NCBI GenBank assembly: GCA_016712465.1
Contig: JADJQZ010000001.1
Location: forward strand, 4,960,001 to 5,024,000
DNA length: 64,000 bases
Direction: 5' to 3'
From: Candidatus Obscuribacter sp.
GTDB taxonomy: Bacteria > Cyanobacteriota > Vampirovibrionia > Obscuribacterales > Obscuribacteraceae
This document shows, piece after piece, positions 27,082 to 36,121 of this stretch. Position 1 is the stretch's first letter; every line of letters starts with the position of its first letter. Below the pieces are notes generated by a model. The model was not told the origin of the DNA, did not search any database, and saw only the letters and a list, made by a program, of their open reading frames with translations. The translations under genes and the position numbers were made by a program.

Positions 27082-28761
27082 TTATCGCAGTCTCAGCTTG
27101 AATTCCACAGCCACACCGGGTTTGAGATATGTATCTCGATTGCCGCCTGGAGCAGTGGGAAAACTGGCAGCCAGCGTCGGATCTTGATCTAGAGATTTGT
27201 TATAAGTTCCTTTGGGCTCATCCGGCTTGGCAGGTGGTCCCATAAAGTCGTTTACCAGAAGCGTTTCCCCGGCATGCAAACCACCCTGACTGGAAGCACG
27301 CCCGCCTTTATATACATAGTCTCGAATAAATAGATCATAAAACTTGCCGGTATCATCTTTGACGGCAAACTCAGTGCGGGCAAATATTTGATTATTGCTC
27401 ACCGGCAGAAAGTACCGACTACCTGTTTCAACCGCCGTGGCGTTGATATTGCCGGACTGATCTACGTCATAGCGAGCAATCTGCGGTGTGGAATTGGAGA
27501 CGCCGCCGGGGAAAGGATTTTGCAGCATATCAAGGAAAGACTGCACATTCATCCTGGAACCACCTCGCTTCATCCAGTCATACAAGCCTCTCTTCAACAA
27601 GTGCTCCATCAGTGGGTGAGTGCTGGAACCGTCAACCTGCGTGTCTTGCAACGTAGATGGAGGATAATCACCACCCACGGCCGTCTGTAAGAGATCAGCC
27701 GGGCTATGCCCGACCTCGGTGCTCCAGAGCAAAGACTTGGGACTAGTATACTTATTAATTTTCCCGGCCGAGAAGTTAAAACAAAGGAACCCGGAGTGGG
27801 GTATCTCCTGATTGGAAGCACCAGCTATGGCACAAGCTGAAGATTTGACGGTGTTCTTCTCGCCACTGTTTCTCACAAGGTCATGGTTCGCCTCACAGAA
27901 CACGGCACTGGGAATCATATAAGGCAAACCATCAACACTGGTTTGAAACTTCGAGGCATCAATCAAAGTACTGTGATCGGCGGAAGCAGCAAAAACGAAG
28001 TCTTTTTGCTGGAGCGGCACATTCAAAGAAGCCTTGTAGAATCCATCTTGAAAGGAATCAGCCGGTGCACTAGCAAATTTATCGGGGAAGGGCGCACGGC
28101 AATTGGACGGCACACCAACTATAGTACCCAGCTTAAGTTTGAGCGAGCCCGCTTCCATAGCGCTCTTGGGCCCGACAATGCGCACGGCATTAGATTTATA
28201 GGCATTAACTGCCGTATCGTAAATGTTGATAGTTTTGCCGGCCGCATCAAGACCGGTGCCACCGGAGCTACAGCATTTGTTCAACTCAGCCACAAGAGTG
28301 TTCTTCGCCCTCATAACTTTGTCGTAATCAGCAAGAACAAGCCCCTTGATAAAGTCGTCTTGCAATTGGTCTGCGATAATAAGGTCGAGGCGTGTGCGCC
28401 CTATCAGTGAGTTAATGCTGCTTACAGGTAAATAGTAATTGTCTTCAGCCCTGGTTGCTGTACCGGTTGGTGGACCATCAGCCAGAGAGACAAAACCCAA
28501 CTCAGGGTCTTCCACAACGACTGTTGAAAGTGCATCAGCAGCAGCCAGAGCAGCAGCTTCTATGGCTGTTTTCTGTTCATGATTGCCAGCTAGAAGGCTG
28601 ACAAAATTCAGACCAAAAGTCCCGATAATAAGACCAATAAAGCCAATAACCACAAGGCTCAATATAAGCATGTTGCCATTGCTTCTTCGACTATTGCGAA
28701 TCTTGCCTGAAGAGGATAACAAAGGAACTCCGAACATCCGAACCAGTTTTCGTCCGATCAT
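27082..28761 (-). CDS. TadG-like Flp pilus assembly protein
   Basis: The 559-aa product has a basic N-terminus, one hydrophobic helix (about residues 32-58, LILSLVVIGFIGLIIGTFGLNF) and then HEQKTAIEAAALAAADALS, the signature that follows the membrane helix in TadG/TadE-type proteins. The large remainder is polar and probably periplasmic; I see no von Willebrand factor A metal motif. The ATG at 28761 follows GGAGGTGG, which decides it over the GTG-type start further up. It faces the pseudopilin array and may belong to the same surface machine. Confidence 0.7.
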   Translation of the reverse strand: MIGRKLVRMFGVPLLSSSGKIRNSRRSNGNMLILSLVVIGFIGLIIGTFGLNFVSLLAGNHEQKTAIEAAALAAADALSTVVVEDPELGFVSLADGPPTGTATRAEDNYYLPVSSINSLIGRTRLDLIIADQLQDDFIKGLVLADYDKVMRAKNTLVAELNKCCSSGGTGLDAAGKTINIYDTAVNAYKSNAVRIVGPKSAMEAGSLKLKLGTIVGVPSNCRAPFPDKFASAPADSFQDGFYKASLNVPLQQKDFVFAASADHSTLIDASKFQTSVDGLPYMIPSAVFCEANHDLVRNSGEKNTVKSSACAIAGASNQEIPHSGFLCFNFSAGKINKYTSPKSLLWSTEVGHSPADLLQTAVGGDYPPSTLQDTQVDGSSTHPLMEHLLKRGLYDWMKRGGSRMNVQSFLDMLQNPFPGGVSNSTPQIARYDVDQSGNINATAVETGSRYFLPVSNNQIFARTEFAVKDDTGKFYDLFIRDYVYKGGRASSQGGLHAGETLLVNDFMGPPAKPDEPKGTYNKSLDQDPTLAASFPTAPGGNRDTYLKPGVAVEFKLRLR

Positions 28762-28861
28762 TCCACCACCTCCAGCACCCAACCATAAGACCGAAGATTC
28801 CGACTAGTAATTTACTATACCCGAAATGCTTCCTTACGAATGCTGCCGACAAATAGAAACT

Positions 28862-29278
28862 TCAGGCGCAAGAAACAGAAACGGAGTATTGTGCAAACCC
28901 TAAGGCTCTTCCAGTATTTCGCAGGACTCTCACAAATTTCATATTACTCTCCGGCTCCGCACCGCTAACATAAAGAGGCAAGATACCGGCTTCAGACTTA
29001 CTTACGGCGTCAACGACACTGCCGCCAAACTTGTGAATATAGCGCAAGGAAGCAACGGCATGGGCTGCGCTGAGTACCCCGGTTTTTACCAGAAACTGAA
29101 GGCTCAGAGCACAATCCAATTCAGTTTCAGAAACCAGGCCTTCCTCTACGAAGATCTCACCAATAAATCGATCACCGACGGCAAACCTGATACCAAGTAC
29201 CCGGCGCAGTTGTTCTGCCGATATCAGACCTGACAGATGCAGCAAGCCACCAATAGGCAAAGGACGACAAGTCGACAT
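28862..29278 (-). CDS. Small MshEN/GspE-N-like protein
   Basis: The 138-aa protein contains repeated motifs typical of the MshEN or GspE N-terminal domain: GGLLHLSGLISAEQLRRVL and GEIFVEEGLVSETELDCAL. In type II secretion and type IV pilus ATPases this domain binds c-di-GMP or partner proteins; here it is free-standing without an ATPase. The ribosome site AGGAGG is excellent. Operator site 4 lies 93 bp upstream. The neighbouring 335-aa gene has its own copy of the same operator, so the two are probably co-regulated. Confidence 0.65.
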   Translation of the reverse strand: MSTCRPLPIGGLLHLSGLISAEQLRRVLGIRFAVGDRFIGEIFVEEGLVSETELDCALSLQFLVKTGVLSAAHAVASLRYIHKFGGSVVDAVSKSEAGILPLYVSGAEPESNMKFVRVLRNTGRALGFAQYSVSVSCA

Positions 29279-29370
29279 ATTAGAACCTCCTACTCAAGAA
29301 AAACGGGGAGCCGACCGGTTGCTCTAAACTCAACAAATAGAATCGGATTCAGACATATTGGCAAGTCATT

Positions 29371-29388
29371 GTGTCAACATCATGTCGA
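29371..29388 (-). promoter_or_regulatory. 11-bp-phased direct-repeat operator (site 4)
   Basis: On the minus strand the site reads TCGACAT-GATG-TTGACAC. It is 93 bp upstream of the ATG at 29278. The second half-site contains a perfect TTGACA, and AATATG about 12 bp further could serve as a -10 element. Confidence 0.55.
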
Positions 29389-29496
29389 GCAAAACCAAGG
29401 CTAAATATAAGGCCAAATCTTGCCACCAATTAATTGGACAGCGTCTTCACGAAACAAACCGGATTCCACCGGCACGGTACACCAAACAAGCAGTCT

Positions 29497-30504
29497 CTAT
29501 GCGACTTGACTGGCGACCACTGACTCAGTGCCAACCGGCTCAGCCACACTTGATAAATTACGGAACGGAAATTCAATTGTATCAACCGAAGTTTTGCCTG
29601 CCGGCAAGATAGCCACACAACTGTGCCCCTGGCTTACAGACGGCTGAAAGTCGGCATCGAGATTAGCAAGCGATCGGCGCTCCCAGTTCAAAGCAGAAGC
29701 CCCGTGCAACAAATCATAGGTCAATTGCGCCTGTGCTACAGCCTGTTCCAATGCAATTTTACCCGACCGCACGGCAATCTTGAGAGAAACAATCACCTTT
29801 TGAACAGGTAGCGGCACAGAAAGACTGAGGCGACCGGAAAAACTGGTGCTAAGTCGATTGGAACTAATTGCCTCTTCAAGGAAACTAAGAACTGAAGGTA
29901 GAGACAGCGACTCATTTGATAACAACCAGGTATCCAATCCAAACAGTTCTTCCTGGTCGATATCAGAAAGGGAGCCAGGCCCGGCACACTCCAGTTCATC
30001 CAGGGAAACCCGTCCTGTCTCTAGAAGTCGCAACTCAGTAACGGCTTGCCGCCAGATAGTGGTGGAAAGCAAACCATGACTCCATAGGAATTTCCCATCT
30101 ATCTGCGCATGAAGATCAAATTCAATATCAGCGGCAAGAGTATGCTGAAACTCGCTCAAACCGATAACCCCCATGTGCAAGAGGTATAAACTAAGCGGAG
30201 CCAGGCGCCTGAAAAAGGGTGAGGCTGCAAGTTCGCTAAAGCTCGCTTGCATTGAAAATGCCTGCCGCAGCAACAAGAGCGCCTTAAGCTCAGAGAGCGC
30301 CTCAGAACACCCCAAGACCGATTGTACTGCTTGATGCAGGTTCTGTAGCTCGCTCTCCGTCAGAGTACCGCAGGTAGCCAACAATCGCACCAGCGGCAGA
30401 GATGTCATTTCGACACAACGCCGAAGTCGCTCTGCTCCATCCGGCTTTATTCGACCAAGGGCCAGGAGAAATGTCAAAGTCAGACTAGTGGTCTTGCAAT
30501 TCAT
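29497..30504 (-). CDS. Hypothetical 335-aa helical protein
   Basis: I do not recognise the family. The product is leucine-rich and helical, with repeated phrases such as CGTLTESELQNLHQAV and MGVIGLSEFQHTL that echo the GLIS-x-x-QL units of the 138-aa MshEN-like neighbour, so it may contain divergent repeats of the same fold. There is no signal peptide after the first dozen residues and no clear membrane span. Operator site 5 is 48 bp upstream. Its position next to the OmpR-type regulator suggests a signalling or assembly role, which is inference. Confidence 0.65.
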   Translation of the reverse strand: MNCKTTSLTLTFLLALGRIKPDGAERLRRCVEMTSLPLVRLLATCGTLTESELQNLHQAVQSVLGCSEALSELKALLLLRQAFSMQASFSELAASPFFRRLAPLSLYLLHMGVIGLSEFQHTLAADIEFDLHAQIDGKFLWSHGLLSTTIWRQAVTELRLLETGRVSLDELECAGPGSLSDIDQEELFGLDTWLLSNESLSLPSVLSFLEEAISSNRLSTSFSGRLSLSVPLPVQKVIVSLKIAVRSGKIALEQAVAQAQLTYDLLHGASALNWERRSLANLDADFQPSVSQGHSCVAILPAGKTSVDTIEFPFRNLSSVAEPVGTESVVASQVA

Positions 30505-30551
30505 GATGCACAGGGTCTGTCCGGGGTACGAGCTAACCTTAACCAGACCAA

Positions 30552-30569
30552 GTGTTAGGTGCGTGTCAG
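30552..30569 (-). promoter_or_regulatory. 11-bp-phased direct-repeat operator (site 5)
   Basis: The minus-strand site CTGACAC-GCAC-CTAACAC lies between the response-regulator gene and the 335-aa gene, 48 bp before the ATG at 30504. Both half-sites end in ACAC. Confidence 0.6.
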
Positions 30570-30615
30570 GCGCATTAAAAAACTACCGGTATCTGCCCGG
30601 CATTGTTTTATCAGG

Positions 30616-31284
30616 CTAGGCATTCAGCCTGTAGCCAATCTTCTTAATGTTCTCGATAATCAGACCCTCGTCATCTTTTATCGCCTGGCGCAGGCGCTTG
30701 ATGGCGGATCGTACGGCATTGTCACCGGGACTCTTGTCTGTGTGCCAGACCCGATCAATTAACTGCTCGGAACTGAAAACTTTATTGGCGTTTCGCATCA
30801 AGAACTCAAGGAGACTATAATCGGTGGGCGGCAGATTCAACTGCTTCCCGTCTAGATGCACAGTGTGTTTGGCCGTATCAAGGGTGAGCCTGCCGGCACG
30901 CAATACCATATCAGTGTAATCTGGCGGTCGCCTCAAAAGGGCCCCCACCCTCAAAGAAAGCTCCTTGACACTAAAGGGTTTGGTCAAGTAGTCATCGGCG
31001 CCCGCCTCAAAACCTACCGTTTTCTCGACGATCAAATTTCTGCCGGTGAGCATAATAATAGGGCTGATGCCCTTGGCCGAACGATAGCGACGGCAAACCT
31101 CTATCCCATCTATTTTAGGAATGGTAAGGTCCAGAATAACAAGGTCGTAAAACCCACCAAGCATTCTATAGATTGCATCTTCCCCATCGTGAACAATCTC
31201 AATGGTGTGCCTTTCTGCCAGGAACCATTTTTCGATTATTGTGCACAGCTCTTTGTCGTCTTCAACTAGAAGAATTTTGGCCAA
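30616..31284 (-). CDS. OmpR/PhoB-family response regulator
   Basis: The 222-aa protein has a receiver domain (residues 1-115) with the acidic pair E8/D9/D10, the phosphoacceptor D52 in LVILDLTIPKIDG, and the conserved Thr and Lys in IIMLTGRN and YLTKPF. A C-terminal winged helix (about 125-222) ends in IENIKKIGYRL. Such regulators bind direct repeats with an 11-bp period after phosphorylation, matching the operator family in this window. The start is TTG at 31284 after a GAGGTG ribosome site. The nearest kinase is encoded 1.2 kb away on the other strand, so pairing is possible but unproven. Confidence 0.9.
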   Translation of the reverse strand: MAKILLVEDDKELCTIIEKWFLAERHTIEIVHDGEDAIYRMLGGFYDLVILDLTIPKIDGIEVCRRYRSAKGISPIIMLTGRNLIVEKTVGFEAGADDYLTKPFSVKELSLRVGALLRRPPDYTDMVLRAGRLTLDTAKHTVHLDGKQLNLPPTDYSLLEFLMRNANKVFSSEQLIDRVWHTDKSPGDNAVRSAIKRLRQAIKDDEGLIIENIKKIGYRLNA

Positions 31285-31432
31285 ACTTCACCTCTTCAGA
31301 ACCGACAGAATTGCAAACAGCAACCTTACTATATGCAATTCTAATTATATCCCGACTGTAAACCCGCAACTCAGCCTGAGTAGCCTTTAGAAAATTGGGG
31401 GCAGCAAGGCAACATTTAAGGGAGGAAACACA

Positions 31433-31558
31433 ATGGTGACACTTATAGAAGTCATACTTTCCATCGGAGAGACCAAAGTTCAAATTCTTCCGACCGCTTA
31501 CCATTTTTACCAGTCCAATTTTATCAGCCCGCGTTTCTTTACTAAATTGAAGCTTTGA
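31433..31558 (+). CDS. 41-aa small ORF with strong ribosome site
   Basis: ATG 31433 is preceded by AAGGGAGG with a 7-bp spacer, among the best ribosome sites in the window. The peptide starts MVTLIEVILSIGETKVQILP and has no recognised motif. It ends 60 bp before the next plus-strand gene at 31618, so it could be a real micro-protein or a leader peptide. An AT-rich stretch at 31320-31350 may hold the promoter. Confidence 0.4.
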   Translation: MVTLIEVILSIGETKVQILPTAYHFYQSNFISPRFFTKLKL

Positions 31559-31617
31559 ACTCCGCCTCCCCGGAAACCGCAATTTACTATAGCAAAATGA
31601 CCTGGGAGAACCTTGCC

Positions 31618-32076
31618 ATGAATAACGGCAGCTTCGAGGACTCACCCGACAAAGGTGGTTCCAAACCGGAATTCGTATCCGGTGACAACCTCTATCAGCC
31701 ACAACTCTTTAGAAGCGTTCTGGAAAGAAGTACAGATAAAAGTGTCAAACTGGGGCAGGACGACAGTCTGGAATTTGAATCGTTCTTCCCTCAAGCCGAC
31801 AAAAACACCGAAAAATTAGAACCAAAGTCGCGGCCCAATCTATCAGCGGTGCACCAGGAGGAGCTTACTGAAGGTCTGCAAATCAATACATTCCAAAATA
31901 AAGAGGTAGATCAGGGCAAATTCACAGCGGCTGCAGAGGTTTTGGGTATCAACCAGCAGTTTGCCCAGAGTAAATTCAAGGAGCTTAACAGCACTACCCT
32001 GAGCGCCGATCTGGCAGCAAGAACCCTTACAGACATGACTTTTGCCTGCTGGAAAAGAGGCATTACGCCCTGGTAG
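31618..32076 (+). CDS. Hypothetical 152-aa protein
   Basis: I do not recognise this polar, Glu/Lys/Asn-rich protein. It has no signal peptide. The C-terminal third (KFTAAAEVLGINQQFAQSKFKEL, then SADLAARTLTDMTFACWKRG) looks helical. ATG 31618 follows GGGAG at good distance; upstream in-frame starts at 31555 and 31597 lack one. The gene lies between the small ORF and a small membrane protein gene on the same strand, followed by the sensor kinase. Confidence 0.55.
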   Translation: MNNGSFEDSPDKGGSKPEFVSGDNLYQPQLFRSVLERSTDKSVKLGQDDSLEFESFFPQADKNTEKLEPKSRPNLSAVHQEELTEGLQINTFQNKEVDQGKFTAAAEVLGINQQFAQSKFKELNSTTLSADLAARTLTDMTFACWKRGITPW

Positions 32077-32159
32077 CGATACTTGCTCGCCGTATGCCCT
32101 GTAAGCCCACGGGACGACGAGCATTGACAACCGGGCGCGAGAAACGAAAGGAGAAACCC

Positions 32160-32384
32160 ATGCACCATACAGAACCATTCAGTAGCCCCCTTGAAATTTG
32201 TCCCTTCTTCTCAAGGATGTCTCTGCTCACGGCGGTCTTTGCCGTCACTCTCGCCATAAGCCTGGCCAACTCGAAAAACTTTTACCTCCAGGATGTTGGC
32301 CCAAAGCAATCCATTGAAAACCGGACAGCCAGACAGGGGCTCCTAACCGCAGGCAGACCATCCCGCTCCGACTGGGACCAATAA
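32160..32384 (+). CDS. Small 74-aa single-span membrane protein
   Basis: ATG 32160 follows AAAGGAG, a strong ribosome site. The peptide has one hydrophobic segment (about residues 17-36, RMSLLTAVFAVTLAISLANS) and a polar tail. The gene precedes the sensor kinase by about 150 bp on the same strand, so it could be an accessory subunit of the sensor; that is inference. Confidence 0.5.
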   Translation: MHHTEPFSSPLEICPFFSRMSLLTAVFAVTLAISLANSKNFYLQDVGPKQSIENRTARQGLLTAGRPSRSDWDQ

Positions 32385-32531
32385 CCAAACACCAAACCGG
32401 TAAGCGGCGACTAACACCCTTGCACTTTAGCCGCCCGACTCCTAGACTAGAGCCCCGTGGCCGCCGAAAGAAAGCCATGGCTGTCAAGCCCTGCTTCTTC
32501 GACAATATCGTGCCTCTGGTGCTGGTTTTCA

Positions 32532-33995
32532 ATGTTAGGTAATCTGAAGCTAACTCAAAAGGGACTGCTGATCATCTCAGTCCCGCTTCTTTTGCAAATC
32601 AGCTTCTTTACTCTCTACGGCGATCTGCTCTCCCAAACCGAATTCCTCACGAGAAAAGAACACCGCGAAAAGAATGTCATCGGAAGAACGAACTGGATTA
32701 CAAGTCTGATTCTGGCTTCCAATCTTATGGCCCTGGCCAAAGCAGGCAACTATGTCTCAGATGTAGATAAGAGCCTGGAGTATTGCCTCTCCGCCAGCAT
32801 GCAAAACCTGAGGGAACTGGCGGAGGTATTTGCCGTCACCGACACAGTGCAACTGGCGACGGTAGACGAAGCAACGACAGTTACGGAAGCACTTATTAAA
32901 AGCACGGCCGCCGTCGCCGCTTGCACCGGCAGCGATACCACAGCAAAGACCAAAACGCTGGTTGAACATTCCATTCAACCAGGTCTGCTCAAGCTTTTTG
33001 AACTCAGGCACAAACTTTTGGAAGCCGAAAGCCGCCGCTATAAAATCGGCATCGACTCAGTGGCTGCTATCAGGAAGAAGAAGCGGGAGTTCCTGACTGT
33101 CGGTATCGTCCTAGATATTCTCATAGCCGTGTTCATATTCTGGATTTTCACGCAAGAAATCACAGGCAGGCTGGGCGTCCTTGCCAAAAATAATCAGGCT
33201 TTTGCCGATCGGAAGGAATTGAGTGCCCCTCTTTCAGGCAGCGATGAAGTAGCGCAGTTGGACAAAAGTTTCCATGAAATGGCGGCAAGAATCAGGGAGG
33301 CCGAGTCGCGCAAGCAAGAATACATGCAGATGATAAGTCATGACATGCGCACACCCTTGACCTCAGTAATGTGTAGCCTCGAACTGCTTTCCATACCGGA
33401 TTACAACCTGTCTGAAAGCGGCAAACGCCAGCTTGTAAAAGCAGAGAAAGAACTGGGAAGAGTGCTGACTATGATTAACGAGATTCTCGAAATCGAAAGA
33501 CTGGAATCAGGCTCTTTCTCTCTGCACAAAGAAATTGTCTCTATTCACAGCCTGGTCTCCACGGCTCTACAGTCAGTTGAACCGGTGGCGGCAGAAGCCG
33601 GCATCAAGTTGACCAGCGCTGTCGATGAGACCATAGAAGTATTTGTCGACGTAGATAAGCTGGTACGGGTGCTGATCAATTTGACGGCTAACGCCGTAAA
33701 ATTCTCGCCGCCCGATACAACCGTCGCGATCGAATGGTTTGCCAAAGACAAGAAAACCGTCAGGGTACAGGTGAAAGACCAGGGTCGAGGCATTCCTCCG
33801 GAGTTTCTCGGTACTGTTTTCGAGCGCTTCAAACAAGTGCAAGTCAGTGATGGGGTCGCTCACAAAGGCTCGGGGCTGGGCTTATCAATCTGCAAAGCAA
33901 TCGTCGAAGCACATGGCGGCACCATCGGGGTCGAGAGCCAGGCCGGCCGGGGAAGTACCTTCTGGTTTGATCTGGCCATAGAAGTTGAAGACTAA
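32532..33995 (+). CDS. Membrane sensor histidine kinase
   Basis: From ATG 32532 the product is 487 aa. It has an N-terminal membrane helix (about residues 10-30), a periplasmic sensor region of about 150 residues, a second helix (about 190-210), a HAMP linker, a HisKA domain with His near residue 270 (ISHDMRTPLTSV), and a HATPase domain with N-box NLTANAVKF, G1 DQGRGIPPEF and G2 GSGLGLSI. All catalytic boxes are present. The frame is open from 32457 but the extra residues are unlike a kinase N-terminus. The cognate regulator may be the OmpR-type protein at 30616-31284. Confidence 0.88.
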   Translation: MLGNLKLTQKGLLIISVPLLLQISFFTLYGDLLSQTEFLTRKEHREKNVIGRTNWITSLILASNLMALAKAGNYVSDVDKSLEYCLSASMQNLRELAEVFAVTDTVQLATVDEATTVTEALIKSTAAVAACTGSDTTAKTKTLVEHSIQPGLLKLFELRHKLLEAESRRYKIGIDSVAAIRKKKREFLTVGIVLDILIAVFIFWIFTQEITGRLGVLAKNNQAFADRKELSAPLSGSDEVAQLDKSFHEMAARIREAESRKQEYMQMISHDMRTPLTSVMCSLELLSIPDYNLSESGKRQLVKAEKELGRVLTMINEILEIERLESGSFSLHKEIVSIHSLVSTALQSVEPVAAEAGIKLTSAVDETIEVFVDVDKLVRVLINLTANAVKFSPPDTTVAIEWFAKDKKTVRVQVKDQGRGIPPEFLGTVFERFKQVQVSDGVAHKGSGLGLSICKAIVEAHGGTIGVESQAGRGSTFWFDLAIEVED

Positions 33996-34015
33996 AAGTG
34001 GCTTGCAAACTATTT

Positions 34016-34933
34016 TTAAAGCCCGGCCGCCGAATCTCCACTGCTACAGGATGCCGCTTGCTGCTGATAGAAGCCCACGTGCTGAAGGCATCCGGGGGCA
34101 AGGGTAACCCAGGCACCAAGATCAAGCTGAGCGGCGCAGGGCGCAAAGCCCTTATCACCCTCCCGGCGAAAGGAACACTGACTGCGCATTTTAGCAATGC
34201 TCTCCAGAGACTCGAAGCGCACCAGACGTAATTGTTCCACTTGCGCCTGCTCGGGAGCGCAAGGCGGTAAGCAAGAGAACTTGAAACTAAGATCATTGTC
34301 GGGCAGCGGCAGACGCGCATCGATGCTACCTCGATAGAAGCTGCTCGCTCCTGCTTTGTAGCCGCTTCTTTCATCATGTTCTCGCAGTTCCTGAAGGGAC
34401 GCAGGGAGGCTGGCATTACTGGGCATTCCGGCCAGTGACCCGAGGGTGATAGCCTCTACACGGGGGCTTTCCATCTCCAAACCGGGCAGGCTGAAAGCCG
34501 CACCCTGGAAGGACTTGTCACAAGACTCTTGCAGTGTTCTCACATCGCGAAAAGACATATCCCGTACAATTTCGAACTCCTCTTTCACCTTGCAGGCACC
34601 GCTACGGGCATCATCCATCAAGTAGCCTGAGAGAGCCTTGAGCTGCGGGTACTTACTCAAAACCTCGTTGTTGACCTGTCGCGAAGAAAATACCAGTTGG
34701 CGGCTATAACCAATCATATGATTAAGCTCCCCAAGCCGGTTACCTTTGTTCAGGCAAGCGGCCATGGCCAGAGACTTTTCCTCGGCCAGCGACCGTGACT
34801 TAGCAGCAGAAACACAGAGCAAGCAAACGGTCACTATGGCAAGCAAAATAACCGCCACCAGCCAGCCCATCAAAAAGCTCAAGAGCAGTACCGAGCCCCT
34901 CTTCGACCTGTAGCTGACGGATGAATCAGTCAT
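34016..34933 (-). CDS. TadG/TadE-like single-span protein
   Basis: The 305-aa protein begins with SKRGSVLLLSFLMGW and a long hydrophobic helix (about residues 13-43), the layout of Tad-type pseudopilin-like proteins, followed by a polar, Cys-containing periplasmic domain (at least nine cysteines, some in CLPPC). The start ATG overlaps the stop of the upstream gene (TAATG), so translation is coupled. It is the last gene of the subtilase-pseudopilin operon. Confidence 0.65.
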   Translation of the reverse strand: MTDSSVSYRSKRGSVLLLSFLMGWLVAVILLAIVTVCLLCVSAAKSRSLAEEKSLAMAACLNKGNRLGELNHMIGYSRQLVFSSRQVNNEVLSKYPQLKALSGYLMDDARSGACKVKEEFEIVRDMSFRDVRTLQESCDKSFQGAAFSLPGLEMESPRVEAITLGSLAGMPSNASLPASLQELREHDERSGYKAGASSFYRGSIDARLPLPDNDLSFKFSCLPPCAPEQAQVEQLRLVRFESLESIAKMRSQCSFRREGDKGFAPCAAQLDLGAWVTLAPGCLQHVGFYQQQAASCSSGDSAAGL

Positions 34934-35559
34934 TACTGCGTGACTCCATAATTGAGGGAGTAAAGGCGATTGGAACTGCGGCTTTTGACCGAAAGAGAGA
35001 GAGAAGTCTCAACCAATTCATCAGGCAAGACGGCGGCACTCTCTACAAAACCGGCCTGCCCCAGACTGCTTATCAGGGCCCGCGCCGTATCGTCATCGGC
35101 CACTTCCAGACGGGAAACCGAGTGCCCCTCTACATACAATTCAAGTAGTGTTCGCAAAGAGGCATTGGCGGCAGCCTGCACCTGCGTAGCCGAGCCGGCA
35201 TCCTCCATTGCAATAGCAATTGCCACCGAAGATCCAGAAGGAACCGACAGCGCCGAGAATCGGTTCAAGCCGATGGCAGTAGCGCCGGTAAACCAGAGAT
35301 CCTGATAGTGACATTTGCCACCGTCCTTATCCGTGAAGAATACGGAAGCTTTGACGGGCTCACCGAGGACGGTGCCCTTATAGTCGAACAAATTCTTAGC
35401 GGCTTTGACTTTCAGATCGACAACCGTCTCCGACTGATCGAATAACTTAAATCCCAGAGCCGGGTACATGGATGAAACCAGCAGAAACAAGGGCATGATT
35501 AGAATCAGCACCGCCAATTTACTGTTAACAAATAGTCGTCTCGTTTTATTCATTGACAT
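34933..35559 (-). CDS. Membrane-anchored 208-aa protein of pseudopilin operon
   Basis: The product has an N-terminal hydrophobic segment (about residues 14-33) that is either an anchor or a signal peptide, then a soluble domain with two cysteines and mixed alpha/beta character. I do not recognise the family. The gene overlaps the TadE-like gene upstream by 14 bp and the TadG-like gene downstream by 3 bp, so all three proteins are made together and probably form one envelope complex. Confidence 0.65.
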   Translation of the reverse strand: MSMNKTRRLFVNSKLAVLILIMPLFLLVSSMYPALGFKLFDQSETVVDLKVKAAKNLFDYKGTVLGEPVKASVFFTDKDGGKCHYQDLWFTGATAIGLNRFSALSVPSGSSVAIAIAMEDAGSATQVQAAANASLRTLLELYVEGHSVSRLEVADDDTARALISSLGQAGFVESAAVLPDELVETSLSLSVKSRSSNRLYSLNYGVTQ

Positions 35560-36103
35560 AATATCTCGCCGTAAACGGATCTATGCCGCCGTTTTCCCAC
35601 TGCACATTGTTGACCAGCTTCAAAGAAACCGGTGCAGTCAAACCCGGAACCGCAAAGGGCTGACCGGCGGAAGCCACCAGCGGCGAGAGGCTGACCGTGG
35701 TAGCTCTGGTTAAGACGTATTGCACATCAGGGTTGAGCCAAGTAACCGGAATCTTTCCCGGCTCTTCCACGTGCATTGATTGTCCACGATAATGAAGAGT
35801 CAAATAGAGTTCGGATTTTTCAATCTGTACCCCGCCCAGGCTCTTCAATGGGGAGAGATTCTCACCCTCCCTGAAATAAACCTGCCGTGCTTGAGAATAC
35901 TTATCGCAGCGAGCCAACATGCGCAGATTGCTCTCCAGTACCGAATAGCTCAAGGTCCATCGAAGCGGAATCACAGCCAGATTCAAAAGCGGCAGTGTAA
36001 AACAGAAAATCAGAACCAGGAAGGCGCCGGTCGTCTCGACAATCTGACTGCCCCGGCAAGAACGGCCGACAGATCCAGTGTGACGGTATCCACAGGCTGA
36101 CAT
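35546..36103 (-). CDS. TadE-like pseudopilin
   Basis: The 185-aa product has CRGSQIVETTGAF, the G-x-x-x-x-E motif expected after prepilin-peptidase cleavage in TadE proteins, with the Glu at +5, then a hydrophobic helix (about residues 24-47). The rest is a small periplasmic domain. ATG 36103 follows GGAGGG with an 8-bp spacer, which decides it over a GTG three codons upstream. It starts 19 bp after the subtilase stop codon. Confidence 0.7.
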   Translation of the reverse strand: MSACGYRHTGSVGRSCRGSQIVETTGAFLVLIFCFTLPLLNLAVIPLRWTLSYSVLESNLRMLARCDKYSQARQVYFREGENLSPLKSLGGVQIEKSELYLTLHYRGQSMHVEEPGKIPVTWLNPDVQYVLTRATTVSLSPLVASAGQPFAVPGLTAPVSLKLVNNVQWENGGIDPFTARYYVNE

Positions 36104-36121
36104 AATTAACACCCTCCAGCC

